DNA from: an uncultured bacterium
Lineage (GTDB): Bacteria; Auribacterota; Tritonobacteria; UBA1439
NCBI GenBank assembly: GCA_937858775.1
Contig: CALLYX010000397.1
Coordinates: 1-9,792, forward strand
DNA length: 9,792 nucleotides
Direction: 5' to 3'
The notes under the pieces were generated by a model. The model worked only from the letters and a program-made list of their open reading frames with translations. It searched no databases and was not told the origin of the DNA. A program made the position numbers and the translations under genes. Below are positions 1 through 6,574 of the stretch, piece by piece. The stretch's first letter is position 1, and each line of letters starts with the position of its first letter.

Positions 1-177
1 TGGGCCCTGCCACCGGCCGCCGGTGCAGCCAACGATGGGCTCATGAAGGTCGGCTCCACTCACCGCTACGCCGCGACACCCGACGTGGTGTTCGCAATGA
101 TGACCACGCCGGCGGTGCTGACCGAGACGGCGGGCACGTTCACTGTTTCTGCCGACTATACCAGGGCGGTGGCGTGA
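1..177 (+). CDS. Unrecognised partial ORF at left edge (5' end outside window)
   Basis: Frame 1 is open from the first base to TGA at 175-177, giving at least 58 codons. An internal ATG at 43 would give a 44-residue product starting MKVGSTHRYAATPDVVFAMM. That beginning faintly resembles the first strand and helix of START/SRPBCC-like or DUF2505-type proteins, but it stops far short of such a domain. The stop overlaps the next possible start (TGATG, ATG at 177), a pattern typical of coupled genes. However, the frame opened at 177 makes no recognisable protein before about 300. I cannot assign a function. The ORF may be a real gene end, a remnant, or contig-edge sequence joined to the locus. 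Its only support is an open frame with plausible amino acid composition. Confidence 0.25.
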   Translation, partial: WALPPAAGAANDGLMKVGSTHRYAATPDVVFAMMTTPAVLTETAGTFTVSADYTRAVA

Positions 178-246
178 TGACGGGCGCAAAGCTGGGGCTG
201 CACATCCTGGGAACCGACCAGGCATTGGCGCGGCAGATCGTCGCCA

Positions 247-1680
247 TTGCCTGGTGGGGCACCCGGGAGTGCATACGGCGCCCAGCTGGGAGGATCCCCG
301 CCCGCGAGACCGCACTGGCGGGCGGCGCACGCCGCGGCCGACTCCGGCATGACGGTCCTGCTCTTCGAGAAGGGGGAACAGGTCGGAGGGCTATGGGGAT
401 CCGAGTACCGGGACGGATTCATCTTCGACCACGGCGTCCACGGCCTCTACGCCGCCGGACCCGAGATGGAATCCACCGTCGCCGGGATGAAGCGCATCGC
501 GGGGGACATCTTCGTCGAGGCGGACAAGAAGACGGAGATACTCTTCCGCGGCCGCCTGGTGCGCTACCCCCTCCAGCCCGGCCAGTTCTTCACCGCGTAC
601 GGCGCCGAGGGGCTGCTCTGGGCCCTGACGCTGGTCATGGCGCGGCTCCGCGTCGCCGTGACCGGCGAAGGATGGATGCGGAACTTCCGCGACTACGCCG
701 TCGGGAACTTCGGCCCGCTCCTGTACCGGATCTACTTCGAGCCGTACCTGAAGAAGGTGTGGGGAATCGACCCGGTGCGGCTCGACCTCGAGTCCGTGGC
801 GCGGCGCGTCAAGCGGATTCGCATCAGGACGTTCCTCCAGCAGCAGTTGCAGCACGCACTCGGGATGAAGGGGCGGCAGACGTACGACGGTCTCCAGCCG
901 CTCCGCATCGTCTATCCGCGGCACGGCGCGCAGCGCGTGGTGGACGCGATCCGGGAACGCGCGGAGGAGAAGGGAGCGCGCATTCTATGCGGCGCGGAGG
1001 TGACCGGGCTTCGGTTCGAGAACGGCCGCTACACGGTGACGGTGTCGGGGAAGGCAGGCGCCGGGGGGGTCACTGCCCGGGCTGTCGTTTCGACGCTGCC
1101 CATCCCCGACTTGCTGGGGCTCCTGTGCCCGCGCCCGGATGGCGTGATGGAGGAGACGATACGGTCGCTCCGCTACAGGGCGCTCCGCCTGCTGAACATC
1201 ATGCTCGACTGCGAGCGGGTGTTTGCGGCTCAGTGGACTTATTTCCAGGGCGGCGAATTCTCCTTCAGCCGCATCAACGAGTACAAGAACCTCTCCCCCG
1301 ACTTCTGCCCGCCGGGGAAGACCGGCCTCTCGATCGAGTTCAACTGCGACGTCGGAGACCGGCTCTGGTCCATGCCGGACGGCGAGCTGTTCGATCTGGC
1401 GGTCCGCGAGCTGGACCAGCCGGTCGGCCGGCGGCGCGATATCGGGGGGATCGTCCGCGCCCGCCATCGGGGTTATTTCAGCGCGCGGTTCGCGCACGCA
1501 TATCCGCTAATGGAGACTGGGACGGCGGCGCACCTCGAGAGGGCGCTGGCGTTCCTGTCGGGCTTCCCGCGCCTGAGGTCCATCGGAAGGCAGGGGCGGT
1601 TCCGCTACATGAACGGAGACGAGTGTTTCGGGGAGGCGGCCGCCGCCGCGGCCGAACTGAAGAGAGAGGTGAAACGATGA
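247..1680 (+). CDS. FAD-dependent oxidoreductase, UDP-galactopyranose mutase/protoporphyrinogen-oxidase-like (N-terminus uncertain)
   Basis: The protein belongs to the flavoprotein amine-oxidase/UGM-like superfamily. Members found beside glycosyltransferases act on sugar nucleotides, lipids or carotenoid-like substrates, and the substrate here is unknown. From residue 26 the match is good. A beta-alpha-beta stretch leads to the FAD-ribose Glu and following glycines (EKGEQVGG, 41-48). Next come DHGVHGLY (61-68), the YP pair at 107-108, YLKKVWGID (167-175), YPRHGAQRVVDAI (223-235), the second FAD strand VVSTLPI (280-286), and a C-terminal HAYPL...RFRYMNGDE (417-459). The family's GxGxxG motif should lie just before residue 26, but the frame there reads GGSPPARPHW. 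The TTG at 247 is only the most upstream start before a stop, and no convincing Shine-Dalgarno precedes it. A frameshift or junction near 290-325 is likely. The last 4 nt overlap the aminotransferase start (ATGA), so the two are probably co-transcribed. Confidence 0.8.
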   Translation: MPGGAPGSAYGAQLGGSPPARPHWRAAHAAADSGMTVLLFEKGEQVGGLWGSEYRDGFIFDHGVHGLYAAGPEMESTVAGMKRIAGDIFVEADKKTEILFRGRLVRYPLQPGQFFTAYGAEGLLWALTLVMARLRVAVTGEGWMRNFRDYAVGNFGPLLYRIYFEPYLKKVWGIDPVRLDLESVARRVKRIRIRTFLQQQLQHALGMKGRQTYDGLQPLRIVYPRHGAQRVVDAIRERAEEKGARILCGAEVTGLRFENGRYTVTVSGKAGAGGVTARAVVSTLPIPDLLGLLCPRPDGVMEETIRSLRYRALRLLNIMLDCERVFAAQWTYFQGGEFSFSRINEYKNLSPDFCPPGKTGLSIEFNCDVGDRLWSMPDGELFDLAVRELDQPVGRRRDIGGIVRARHRGYFSARFAHAYPLMETGTAAHLERALAFLSGFPRLRSIGRQGRFRYMNGDECFGEAAAAAAELKREVKR

Positions 1681-2798
1681 GGGAGCCGATACATCTATTC
1701 AGGCCCGAGATAGGCGAGGAGGAACTGGAGGCGGTGCGTCGGGTCTTCGAATCGAAATGGCTCGGACTCGGCCCGAAGACGGCGGAGTTCGAGAAGGCGT
1801 TCGCGAGGCTCATCGGCGCCGAGCACGTGGTCGGAACGAGCTCCTGCACCGCCGCCCTCGAGCTGGCCGTGAAGCTGCTCGACACGTCGCCCGGCGACGA
1901 GATACTGGTGCCCACGATGACCTTCGTCTCCACCGCGCACGTGGTGGTGTATCACCAGTGCAGGCCCGTCTTCGTCGATGTAGACCCTGTGACGCTCAAC
2001 ATCTCGCCGGAGGATATGCGCCGCAAGATCACCTCCAAGACCCGCGCCATCGTTTTGGTCCACTACTCCGGCCGTCCCGCCGAAATGGACGCCATTCTCG
2101 AGATCGCGGACGGAATCCCGGTCATAGAGGACTGCGCGCACGCGACCGGCGGATTCTACCGGGGAAAGCACGTCGGCTCGTTCGGGAGGTTCGGTTGCTT
2201 CAGCTTTCACGCGGTCAAGAACCTCACGATGGGGGAGGGCGGCGCGATCACGATGCGGAATGTGGAGCAGGCGCAGCGCGCGAAGCGCCTCCGCTGGCTG
2301 GGGATAGACAAGGGGACGTGGGACCGCACGCCGGACAACAAGGCGTACTGGTGGGAGTACAACGTGGACGAGATCGGCCTCAAGTGCCACCCGAACGACA
2401 TCCTCGCCGCGATCGGCCTCGTCCAGTTGGGGAAACTGGAGCGGATGAACAGCCGCCGCCGGGAGATCGTTTCGCGCTACCGCGCGGCGTTCGCGGATCT
2501 GCCGTGGATCGAGATGCCCCCCGAGGACGACGACGACCACCGCTCCTCGTGGCATATCTGCTCCGTCCGCTGCCGCGGCGCGGACCGGGACGACCTGAGC
2601 GCGTACCTCAAGGAGAGGAATATCCTCACCGGGGTCCACTACAAGCCGATCCACCTCTACCGCTGCTTCGGTTGGCAGCCCCCGCTGCCGGTCGCGGAAG
2701 GGGTCTTCCCCGGACTCCTCTCCATCCCCAACCACTCGGTGCTCACGGACGCGGACGTGGAGTACATCATCGAGGCGATAAGGGGATATCCCGGCTGA
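1677..2798 (+). CDS. DegT/DnrJ/EryC1/StrS family PLP-dependent sugar aminotransferase
   Basis: This fold-type I aminotransferase has 373 residues, the usual family length. Such enzymes transaminate a keto group on a nucleotide-activated sugar, usually with glutamate or glutamine as donor, in the cytoplasm. Visible motifs are the cofactor-binding loop GTSSCTAALELA (53-64), the PTMTF segment (79-83), PVIEDCAHATGG (148-159) with the Asp that pairs with the pyridine nitrogen (D152), and SFHAVKNLTMGEGG (176-189), in which K181 is the expected Schiff-base lysine. The C-terminal HYKPIHL (321-327) and SIPNH (349-353) are also typical. The ATG at 1677 has an AGAGGTG Shine-Dalgarno about 6 nt upstream and overlaps the oxidoreductase stop. 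The open frame continues far upstream of this ATG, but that part overlaps the oxidoreductase and shows no family similarity. The exact substrate (4-keto or 3-keto sugar) cannot be read from the sequence. Confidence 0.93.
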   Translation: MREPIHLFRPEIGEEELEAVRRVFESKWLGLGPKTAEFEKAFARLIGAEHVVGTSSCTAALELAVKLLDTSPGDEILVPTMTFVSTAHVVVYHQCRPVFVDVDPVTLNISPEDMRRKITSKTRAIVLVHYSGRPAEMDAILEIADGIPVIEDCAHATGGFYRGKHVGSFGRFGCFSFHAVKNLTMGEGGAITMRNVEQAQRAKRLRWLGIDKGTWDRTPDNKAYWWEYNVDEIGLKCHPNDILAAIGLVQLGKLERMNSRRREIVSRYRAAFADLPWIEMPPEDDDDHRSSWHICSVRCRGADRDDLSAYLKERNILTGVHYKPIHLYRCFGWQPPLPVAEGVFPGLLSIPNHSVLTDADVEYIIEAIRGYPG

Positions 2799-2810
2799 GT
2801 CGCGGGGGGG

Positions 2811-3515
2811 CTAGGAGGAGAAGCGGTATTTGAGGAGCGAGGCGAAGATGTGCGGGACGTCGCGCCAGCTTATCTTCTTCCCCTCGTCGAATCGCCTCGG
2901 GTAGTACCTGACGGGCACCTCGTGGATCCGGTGTCCGCGCTTGAGGATTTTCGCGGCGACCTCCACCTCTATGTCGAAGCCGTTGGAGCGTATGTCGAGA
3001 GACCTGAAGATGTCGGTCCGGATGAGCTTGTAGCCGATCATCACGTCGGTGAGGGTGGATGTGAAGAGCAGGTTCACCATGAAGTTGAGCGCGAGGCTCG
3101 CGAGGAAGACCGCCCGGTCCGCCGACGAGCCCTGGACGGTGTGGTGGTAGTCGTAGTTGATCATCCGCGTCCCGAAGACGACCTCCGCCATCCCCTCGAT
3201 TACCGGCGCCAGCAGGACGCGGTAGTCTTCCGGGTCGAGCTCGAGGTCGGCGTCTTGGATGATGACGTAGTCGCCGGTCGCGCGTTCGAGCCCCGTGCGG
3301 ATGGCCGCCCCCTTCCCGCGGTTCTTCTCGTGGCGGACGATCTCCGCCCTCCCCCCGAGCCCCTCCCGGGCGATCTCCGCGGAGCCGTCCGTCGAGCAGT
3401 CGTCGACCACGATGATCTCCTTCTCGGCGGGGATATCCACGGCGATGACCTTCCGCGCGATCTCGAGGATAGTCTTCTTCTCGTTGTAGCAGGGGATTAT
3501 GACGCTGAGCCTCAT
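2811..3515 (-). CDS. GT2 glycosyltransferase, dolichol-phosphate mannose synthase (DPM1)-like
   Basis: This GT-A glycosyltransferase has 234 residues and resembles polyprenyl-phosphate mannose/glucose synthases, which move a sugar from a nucleotide donor to a lipid phosphate at the cytoplasmic membrane face. Motifs in order: SVIIPCYNE (4-12), VVDDCSTDG (36-44), NRGKGAAI (65-72), the metal-binding IQDADLE (86-92; Asp88-x-Asp90), FGTR (114-117), TDVMIGYK (156-163), FDIEVE (180-185) and PVRYYPR (201-207). It ends after the catalytic domain, with no ArnC/GtrB-type transmembrane helices, so it is the soluble or peripheral type. The ATG has a TGAGGA Shine-Dalgarno about 5 nt upstream, and its start lies 7 nt after the deacetylase stop, so it is the last gene of a four-gene operon. 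Its stop lies 12 nt from the convergent aminotransferase stop. Donor and acceptor cannot be told from sequence. Confidence 0.92.
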   Translation of the reverse strand: MRLSVIIPCYNEKKTILEIARKVIAVDIPAEKEIIVVDDCSTDGSAEIAREGLGGRAEIVRHEKNRGKGAAIRTGLERATGDYVIIQDADLELDPEDYRVLLAPVIEGMAEVVFGTRMINYDYHHTVQGSSADRAVFLASLALNFMVNLLFTSTLTDVMIGYKLIRTDIFRSLDIRSNGFDIEVEVAAKILKRGHRIHEVPVRYYPRRFDEGKKISWRDVPHIFASLLKYRFSS

Positions 3516-3522
3516 CGCGTCC

Positions 3523-4245
3523 TCACGCGCCGAAATCCACGGAGACGGCCAGACCCTGGGCGCCTTGCAGTTGTTCGGCTATTGTAACCGTTCGAAGACC
3601 GCTGTCAACGAGAAGTTGCCGCGTGGCGCGGCCGTGGCGCGCCCCGAGAAGGCCGTACGGGTGGAAACAGAGTATCGCCCCGGGGAGGAGATGCGGGCGG
3701 AGCGCCTCCCGGATCTCGCCGGGGCCCGGATCGTGCAGAACGAGCGGGACGTCCATGAATGCGATGCAGCGCTCCATCGGGTCGCGCGACGCGCCGGAGC
3801 AGAGGAGCGACGAGGAGTAGGCGACCCCCAGGCGCCTGAGGATGGGATAGCAGCCGGGTGTCATGGCGAGGTTCGGCGCCCGGTAACCGCTGAACGCGAT
3901 CCCCGCCCCCTCGAAGGCGCGTATGCACCGCCGCAGGTCGGCCTCGAAGCGGTCCGCCGGCATACGGTTCGGGGAGTGGTGATGATAGCCGTGCAGTCCC
4001 ACCTCGCATCCCATCTGTTGGAGCCTCAGCGCCCATCCGGCATGGCGGCCCACGAGCGAGCCGGTCATGAAGACCGTAAGGGGGATCCCGTCGCGTGCGA
4101 GAAGCTCGATGAGCCCGAGGGTATCGGGTTCGCGGTATTCCTTGAACAACCTGCGGAGTCGGAACAGTGCCAAGGGGAGGGGGGGGTACCCGGGCGTGCG
4201 ATGGACGTTCAGCACCGCGTGCCATTTCTCGAGGAGCCCGCTCAC
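3523..4245 (-). CDS. NodB-like polysaccharide deacetylase family protein with altered motif 1
   Basis: This 240-residue carbohydrate esterase 4/NodB-fold protein belongs to a family that removes N- or O-acyl groups from sugars using a metal held by one Asp and two His. Motif 2 is present as GLHGYHHHSP (83-92; likely ligands H85 and H89). Motif 3 is SGYRAPN (119-125, R122) and the late histidine motif is CFHPYG (193-198, H195). TVFMTG (57-62) matches the family TFF.G strand. Aligned without gaps from that strand, the family TFDDG motif falls on LFKEY (33-37), so Lys35-Glu36 replace the catalytic-base and metal-binding Asp pair. Neither other frame of that strand restores TFDDG. The start is GTG at 4245 with GGAGG 5 nt upstream. 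The upstream gene ends 16 nt away, so no longer N-terminus is hidden. No signal peptide is visible, so it should be cytoplasmic. It may be inactive, or use different chemistry. Confidence 0.8.
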   Translation of the reverse strand: MSGLLEKWHAVLNVHRTPGYPPLPLALFRLRRLFKEYREPDTLGLIELLARDGIPLTVFMTGSLVGRHAGWALRLQQMGCEVGLHGYHHHSPNRMPADRFEADLRRCIRAFEGAGIAFSGYRAPNLAMTPGCYPILRRLGVAYSSSLLCSGASRDPMERCIAFMDVPLVLHDPGPGEIREALRPHLLPGAILCFHPYGLLGARHGRATRQLLVDSGLRTVTIAEQLQGAQGLAVSVDFGA

Positions 4246-4261
4246 AGGGGCCTCCGGCGGT

Positions 4262-4963
4262 TCATGAGATCGGCCTGCACACCACCACTATCTCCTCGGC
4301 CATCCGGCGGAGCCGGAGCTTCTCCACGAGGAGGAGCGGGAGGCGGATGAGGGGGCTCTTGAAGGTGTAGCCGATGTGCACCATCTCAACGCTCGCAATG
4401 CGATACCCGTTCCGCGCAAGCAACCGAGTAAGCGCTTTGGCCGTGACGAGCCTGTGAATGTCGGGAAGCGCATCGCTCTCCAGAAATTTGAAAATGCGGC
4501 GCAGGAAGAAGCCCAGATACCTGCTCAACAAAGCGGGGAGCGAGCGGGCGCTCGGCACGACAAGGACGAGGATGCCCCCCGGGGCGAGGACCCGCCGTAC
4601 CTCCTCGAGCATCTCCCCGGGGCGCTCCAGGCTGTGGAACATCCCGATCCCATAGACTCCGCCGACGGAGCCCGCCTTGAATGGAAGGGCCTCCCCCGAC
4701 CCTATCACCCGAAGCCCCCGGGCGAGCCGTAGCGCCTCGATGGAAATGTCGACCCCGACGGGCATGCACGTGCCGTCGAGGAGGGCGAGGTAGTCACCGG
4801 TGCCGCAGCCGACGTCGAGGACGATCTTCCCCGCGAACCACTTCCTCAGGACGCCGGCGATCTTCTCCTGGTAGCGGGGATGGCGGAACCACTTGTCCTT
4901 CGAGAGCGACCACATCCGCTCCCAGTTCTCCAGCGTCCCGCGGCCGTCAGCGCGCGTCGTCAT
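4262..4963 (-). CDS. Class I SAM-dependent methyltransferase (Methyltransf_11 type)
   Basis: This 233-residue Rossmann-fold methyltransferase uses S-adenosylmethionine to methylate a small molecule, sugar or lipid; the target is not known. Motif I is VLDVGCGTGDYL (48-59) and the acidic end of strand 2 is GVDIS (70-74, D72). GSGEALPF (88-95) is motif II-like, and EEVRRVLAPGGILVLVVPS (120-138) is the typical strand 4-5 segment. After the core, residues 142-163 (LPALLSRYLGFFLRRIFKFL) form a hydrophobic and basic stretch of the kind seen in methyltransferases that touch membranes or lipid-linked substrates. The ATG lies inside the end of the upstream radical SAM gene (17-nt overlap). It is preceded by a strong GGGAGG about 10 nt away, so the two are probably translationally coupled and co-expressed. 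The deacetylase follows 16 nt after the stop. Confidence 0.9.
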   Translation of the reverse strand: MTTRADGRGTLENWERMWSLSKDKWFRHPRYQEKIAGVLRKWFAGKIVLDVGCGTGDYLALLDGTCMPVGVDISIEALRLARGLRVIGSGEALPFKAGSVGGVYGIGMFHSLERPGEMLEEVRRVLAPGGILVLVVPSARSLPALLSRYLGFFLRRIFKFLESDALPDIHRLVTAKALTRLLARNGYRIASVEMVHIGYTFKSPLIRLPLLLVEKLRLRRMAEEIVVVCRPIS

Positions 4964-6425
4964 CTTTTTCTATCCTCCCGAGGAAGGAGAAGAGCTTCGC
5001 CACGTAGTGGGGAAAGTCGCGGTAGGAAGAGGATGTCGTCGCCAGCCGGAATCGGTACGAGAGACCGTGCCACGCCCAGAAGATATAGGTGTATAACTTG
5101 AGGAGGGGGAGGGAGATGAGGAACGGGATGAGCCGCCGCAGCAGCAGGGGGTGGCTGACCGTGACTCCCCAGAGCTTGTGGAGACGCGCCAGTTTTTCCT
5201 TCGCCCGGGGGTCGGGAAAGGTGAGCACGGAGTAGTTCCTGGTGAAGTCCATCTGCGTGGAGCCCGCGTCCCTCGGGGAGAAGAAGCCGTTCTCCACAAC
5301 ATACCGGTGGATGGGCGTTTTCGGGTACGGGTAAAGGATATTGGCGAGGGCGAAGGTGGGCCGCAGCGAGATCTCGAAATCCATCGTGCGCAACGCGTTC
5401 CCGATCGGGTCCTCGACGGGCAGCCCTATAAGGCAGTCCACCTGGAACCTGATCTTGAACTTGTGGAGGATGCGCGCCGCCTCCTCGATATCCTTCCGCA
5501 GCGGAGCGCGCTTCAGGATATCCCTGTTGATCTCGTCGTCGGCCGTCTCGAGGGCCATCTCGATATACGAGACGCCCGCCTTCTTGAGCAGGCGGATCTT
5601 CTCCTCCGTGACGAGGGTGGGGATGAAGTTGACGATGAACGGGAGGCCCACCCGGCTGGGAAGCTTCTCAGCCAGTTCCTCCAGCCATGGGACGTCGTGC
5701 AGGAGGAAATTGTCGTCGTAGATGCTCAGGAGCTCCGTCGGGTAGCGCCGCCTCACCTCGTTCACCTCGGCGATGAAGTTTTCCACCGAGCGGATCCTCA
5801 CCACGCGGCCCTTCCCGCGGTACATCTCGTTGAAACGCTCGTTGAAACAGTACGCGCAGTGGTAGGGGCAGCCGCGGATGGTGAAGAACGTCTTTATCCT
5901 GTCGCGCTTGAGGAGCCGGTCTCTCGAGTAGATCAGGTCCCTGTCGGGAAACGGAATCCGATCGAGGTCATCCACGAGCGGGCGTGGTGGATTTACGTGC
6001 AATGCCCCGCCCTCGCGGAAGGCGAGGTTCGGGATGGAGCGCGGCGAGGCCCCCCGCTCGAGTGCCTCGACGAGATCGAGCAGCGCATCCTCCCCCTCGC
6101 CGACGCAGACGGCGTCCAGGCAGTCGTTGAGCACGACCTCGGGGGAGAATGTGGCGTGCGGCCCCCCCATGAGGGAGAAGAAGGCGAGGTGCTTCTTCAA
6201 GTGGGCAAAGAGGGAGAGGTAGTAGTTGTGTTCTCCCGTCATGGCGCTCACGGCGATGAGGTCCGGCGCGGCCTCCTTTACCGCTGCGATGAGCTTGTCG
6301 CGCGTCATGGCGCCGGTGACGAGGATGTCGACGGCCTTCCCGCGTTTCTTCAGGGCGCCGATGAGGTACATGAGCCCCATCCGCTCCATGACCATCGTCT
6401 CCTTGAGAAGGAAGAGCGTTTTCAT
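4947..6425 (-). CDS. Class B radical SAM protein with N-terminal B12-binding-type domain
   Basis: This 492-residue protein has the class B layout: a cobalamin-binding-type Rossmann domain (about 1-155), a radical SAM barrel (about 175-400) and a C-terminal tail. N-terminal signs are MGLMYLIGALKKRG (16-29), SLMGGPH (84-90) and VGEGED (108-113). The linker VDDLDRIPFPDR (151-162) is characteristic. The 4Fe-4S motif is Cx3Cx2C in RGCPYHCAYC (C186, C190, C193). IEMALET (288-294) replaces the usual GIES-type strand, and LIGLP (332-336) is conserved. There is no DxHxxG motif, as in most of this class, so cobalamin would bind base-off or may not bind. Residues about 425-453 (LLLRRLIPFLISLPLLKLY...) are strongly hydrophobic with basic caps, suggesting membrane contact. 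It is the first gene of its operon and overlaps the methyltransferase start by 17 nt. The ATG at 6425 has GGAGGT 13 nt upstream, a long spacing, but no other in-frame start is close. The reaction is unknown; C-methylation or ring chemistry are family options. Confidence 0.9.
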   Translation of the reverse strand: MKTLFLLKETMVMERMGLMYLIGALKKRGKAVDILVTGAMTRDKLIAAVKEAAPDLIAVSAMTGEHNYYLSLFAHLKKHLAFFSLMGGPHATFSPEVVLNDCLDAVCVGEGEDALLDLVEALERGASPRSIPNLAFREGGALHVNPPRPLVDDLDRIPFPDRDLIYSRDRLLKRDRIKTFFTIRGCPYHCAYCFNERFNEMYRGKGRVVRIRSVENFIAEVNEVRRRYPTELLSIYDDNFLLHDVPWLEELAEKLPSRVGLPFIVNFIPTLVTEEKIRLLKKAGVSYIEMALETADDEINRDILKRAPLRKDIEEAARILHKFKIRFQVDCLIGLPVEDPIGNALRTMDFEISLRPTFALANILYPYPKTPIHRYVVENGFFSPRDAGSTQMDFTRNYSVLTFPDPRAKEKLARLHKLWGVTVSHPLLLRRLIPFLISLPLLKLYTYIFWAWHGLSYRFRLATTSSSYRDFPHYVAKLFSFLGRIEKDDDAR

Positions 6426-6484
6426 GCGGTATGCGGCAACCTCCGGAATCCAACCCCGTGCGCCCGGGGCGTGCTCACGACCAT

Positions 6485-6495
6485 GGGGTCACCCC
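6485..6495. promoter_or_regulatory. Inverted repeat GGGGT-C-ACCCC in divergent spacer, possible operator
   Basis: A perfect 5-bp inverted repeat around one central base lies 13 bp upstream of the candidate -35 box and between two divergently read radical SAM genes. It is too short and too tightly looped for a terminator, and no T-run follows. A regulator-binding site shared by both directions is possible, but short GC-rich palindromes are common in DNA of this composition. Confidence 0.2.
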
Positions 6496-6508
6496 GGCGA
6501 AGAGTGTG

Positions 6509-6537
6509 TTGACAGCGATGAACGGGCGTGTTACACA
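6509..6537 (+). promoter_or_regulatory. Candidate sigma-70-type promoter for the 6575 radical SAM gene
   Basis: A perfect -35 hexamer TTGACA (6509-6514) is followed after 17 bp by TACACA (6532-6537), a weak -10 box with 3 of 6 consensus bases. The predicted start point near 6544 leaves a leader of about 30 nt carrying AGAGGGA (6557-6563) before the ATG at 6575. It is the only good -35 match I see in the spacer. No clear promoter for the opposite strand was found. Confidence 0.4.
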
Positions 6538-6574
6538 GTACGCCATCGGTAGCAGCAGAGGGAAAGTATAGGAA

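Noticed and set aside
174..1676. An 874-codon open frame from GTG 174 to 2798 that would fuse a long N-terminal extension to the aminotransferase
   Set aside because: The extension is the out-of-frame shadow of the oxidoreductase, rich in Arg, Ala, Gly and Pro and without domains. The ATG at 1677 has its own Shine-Dalgarno and matches the family start.
1695..2735. A 346-codon minus-strand ORF opposite the aminotransferase
   Set aside because: Composition-driven shadow. The plus strand carries every DegT motif across the same bases.
2799..2810. A terminator between the convergent aminotransferase and GT2 genes
   Set aside because: Only 12 nt are present, a G-run with no inverted repeat or T-tract.
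5151..6512. A 453-codon plus-strand ORF opposite the first radical SAM gene
   Set aside because: It is a mirror of a GC-rich gene with biased third positions. The product is full of Val, Glu, Asp, Arg and His runs with no family motif, while the minus strand encodes a clear radical SAM protein.
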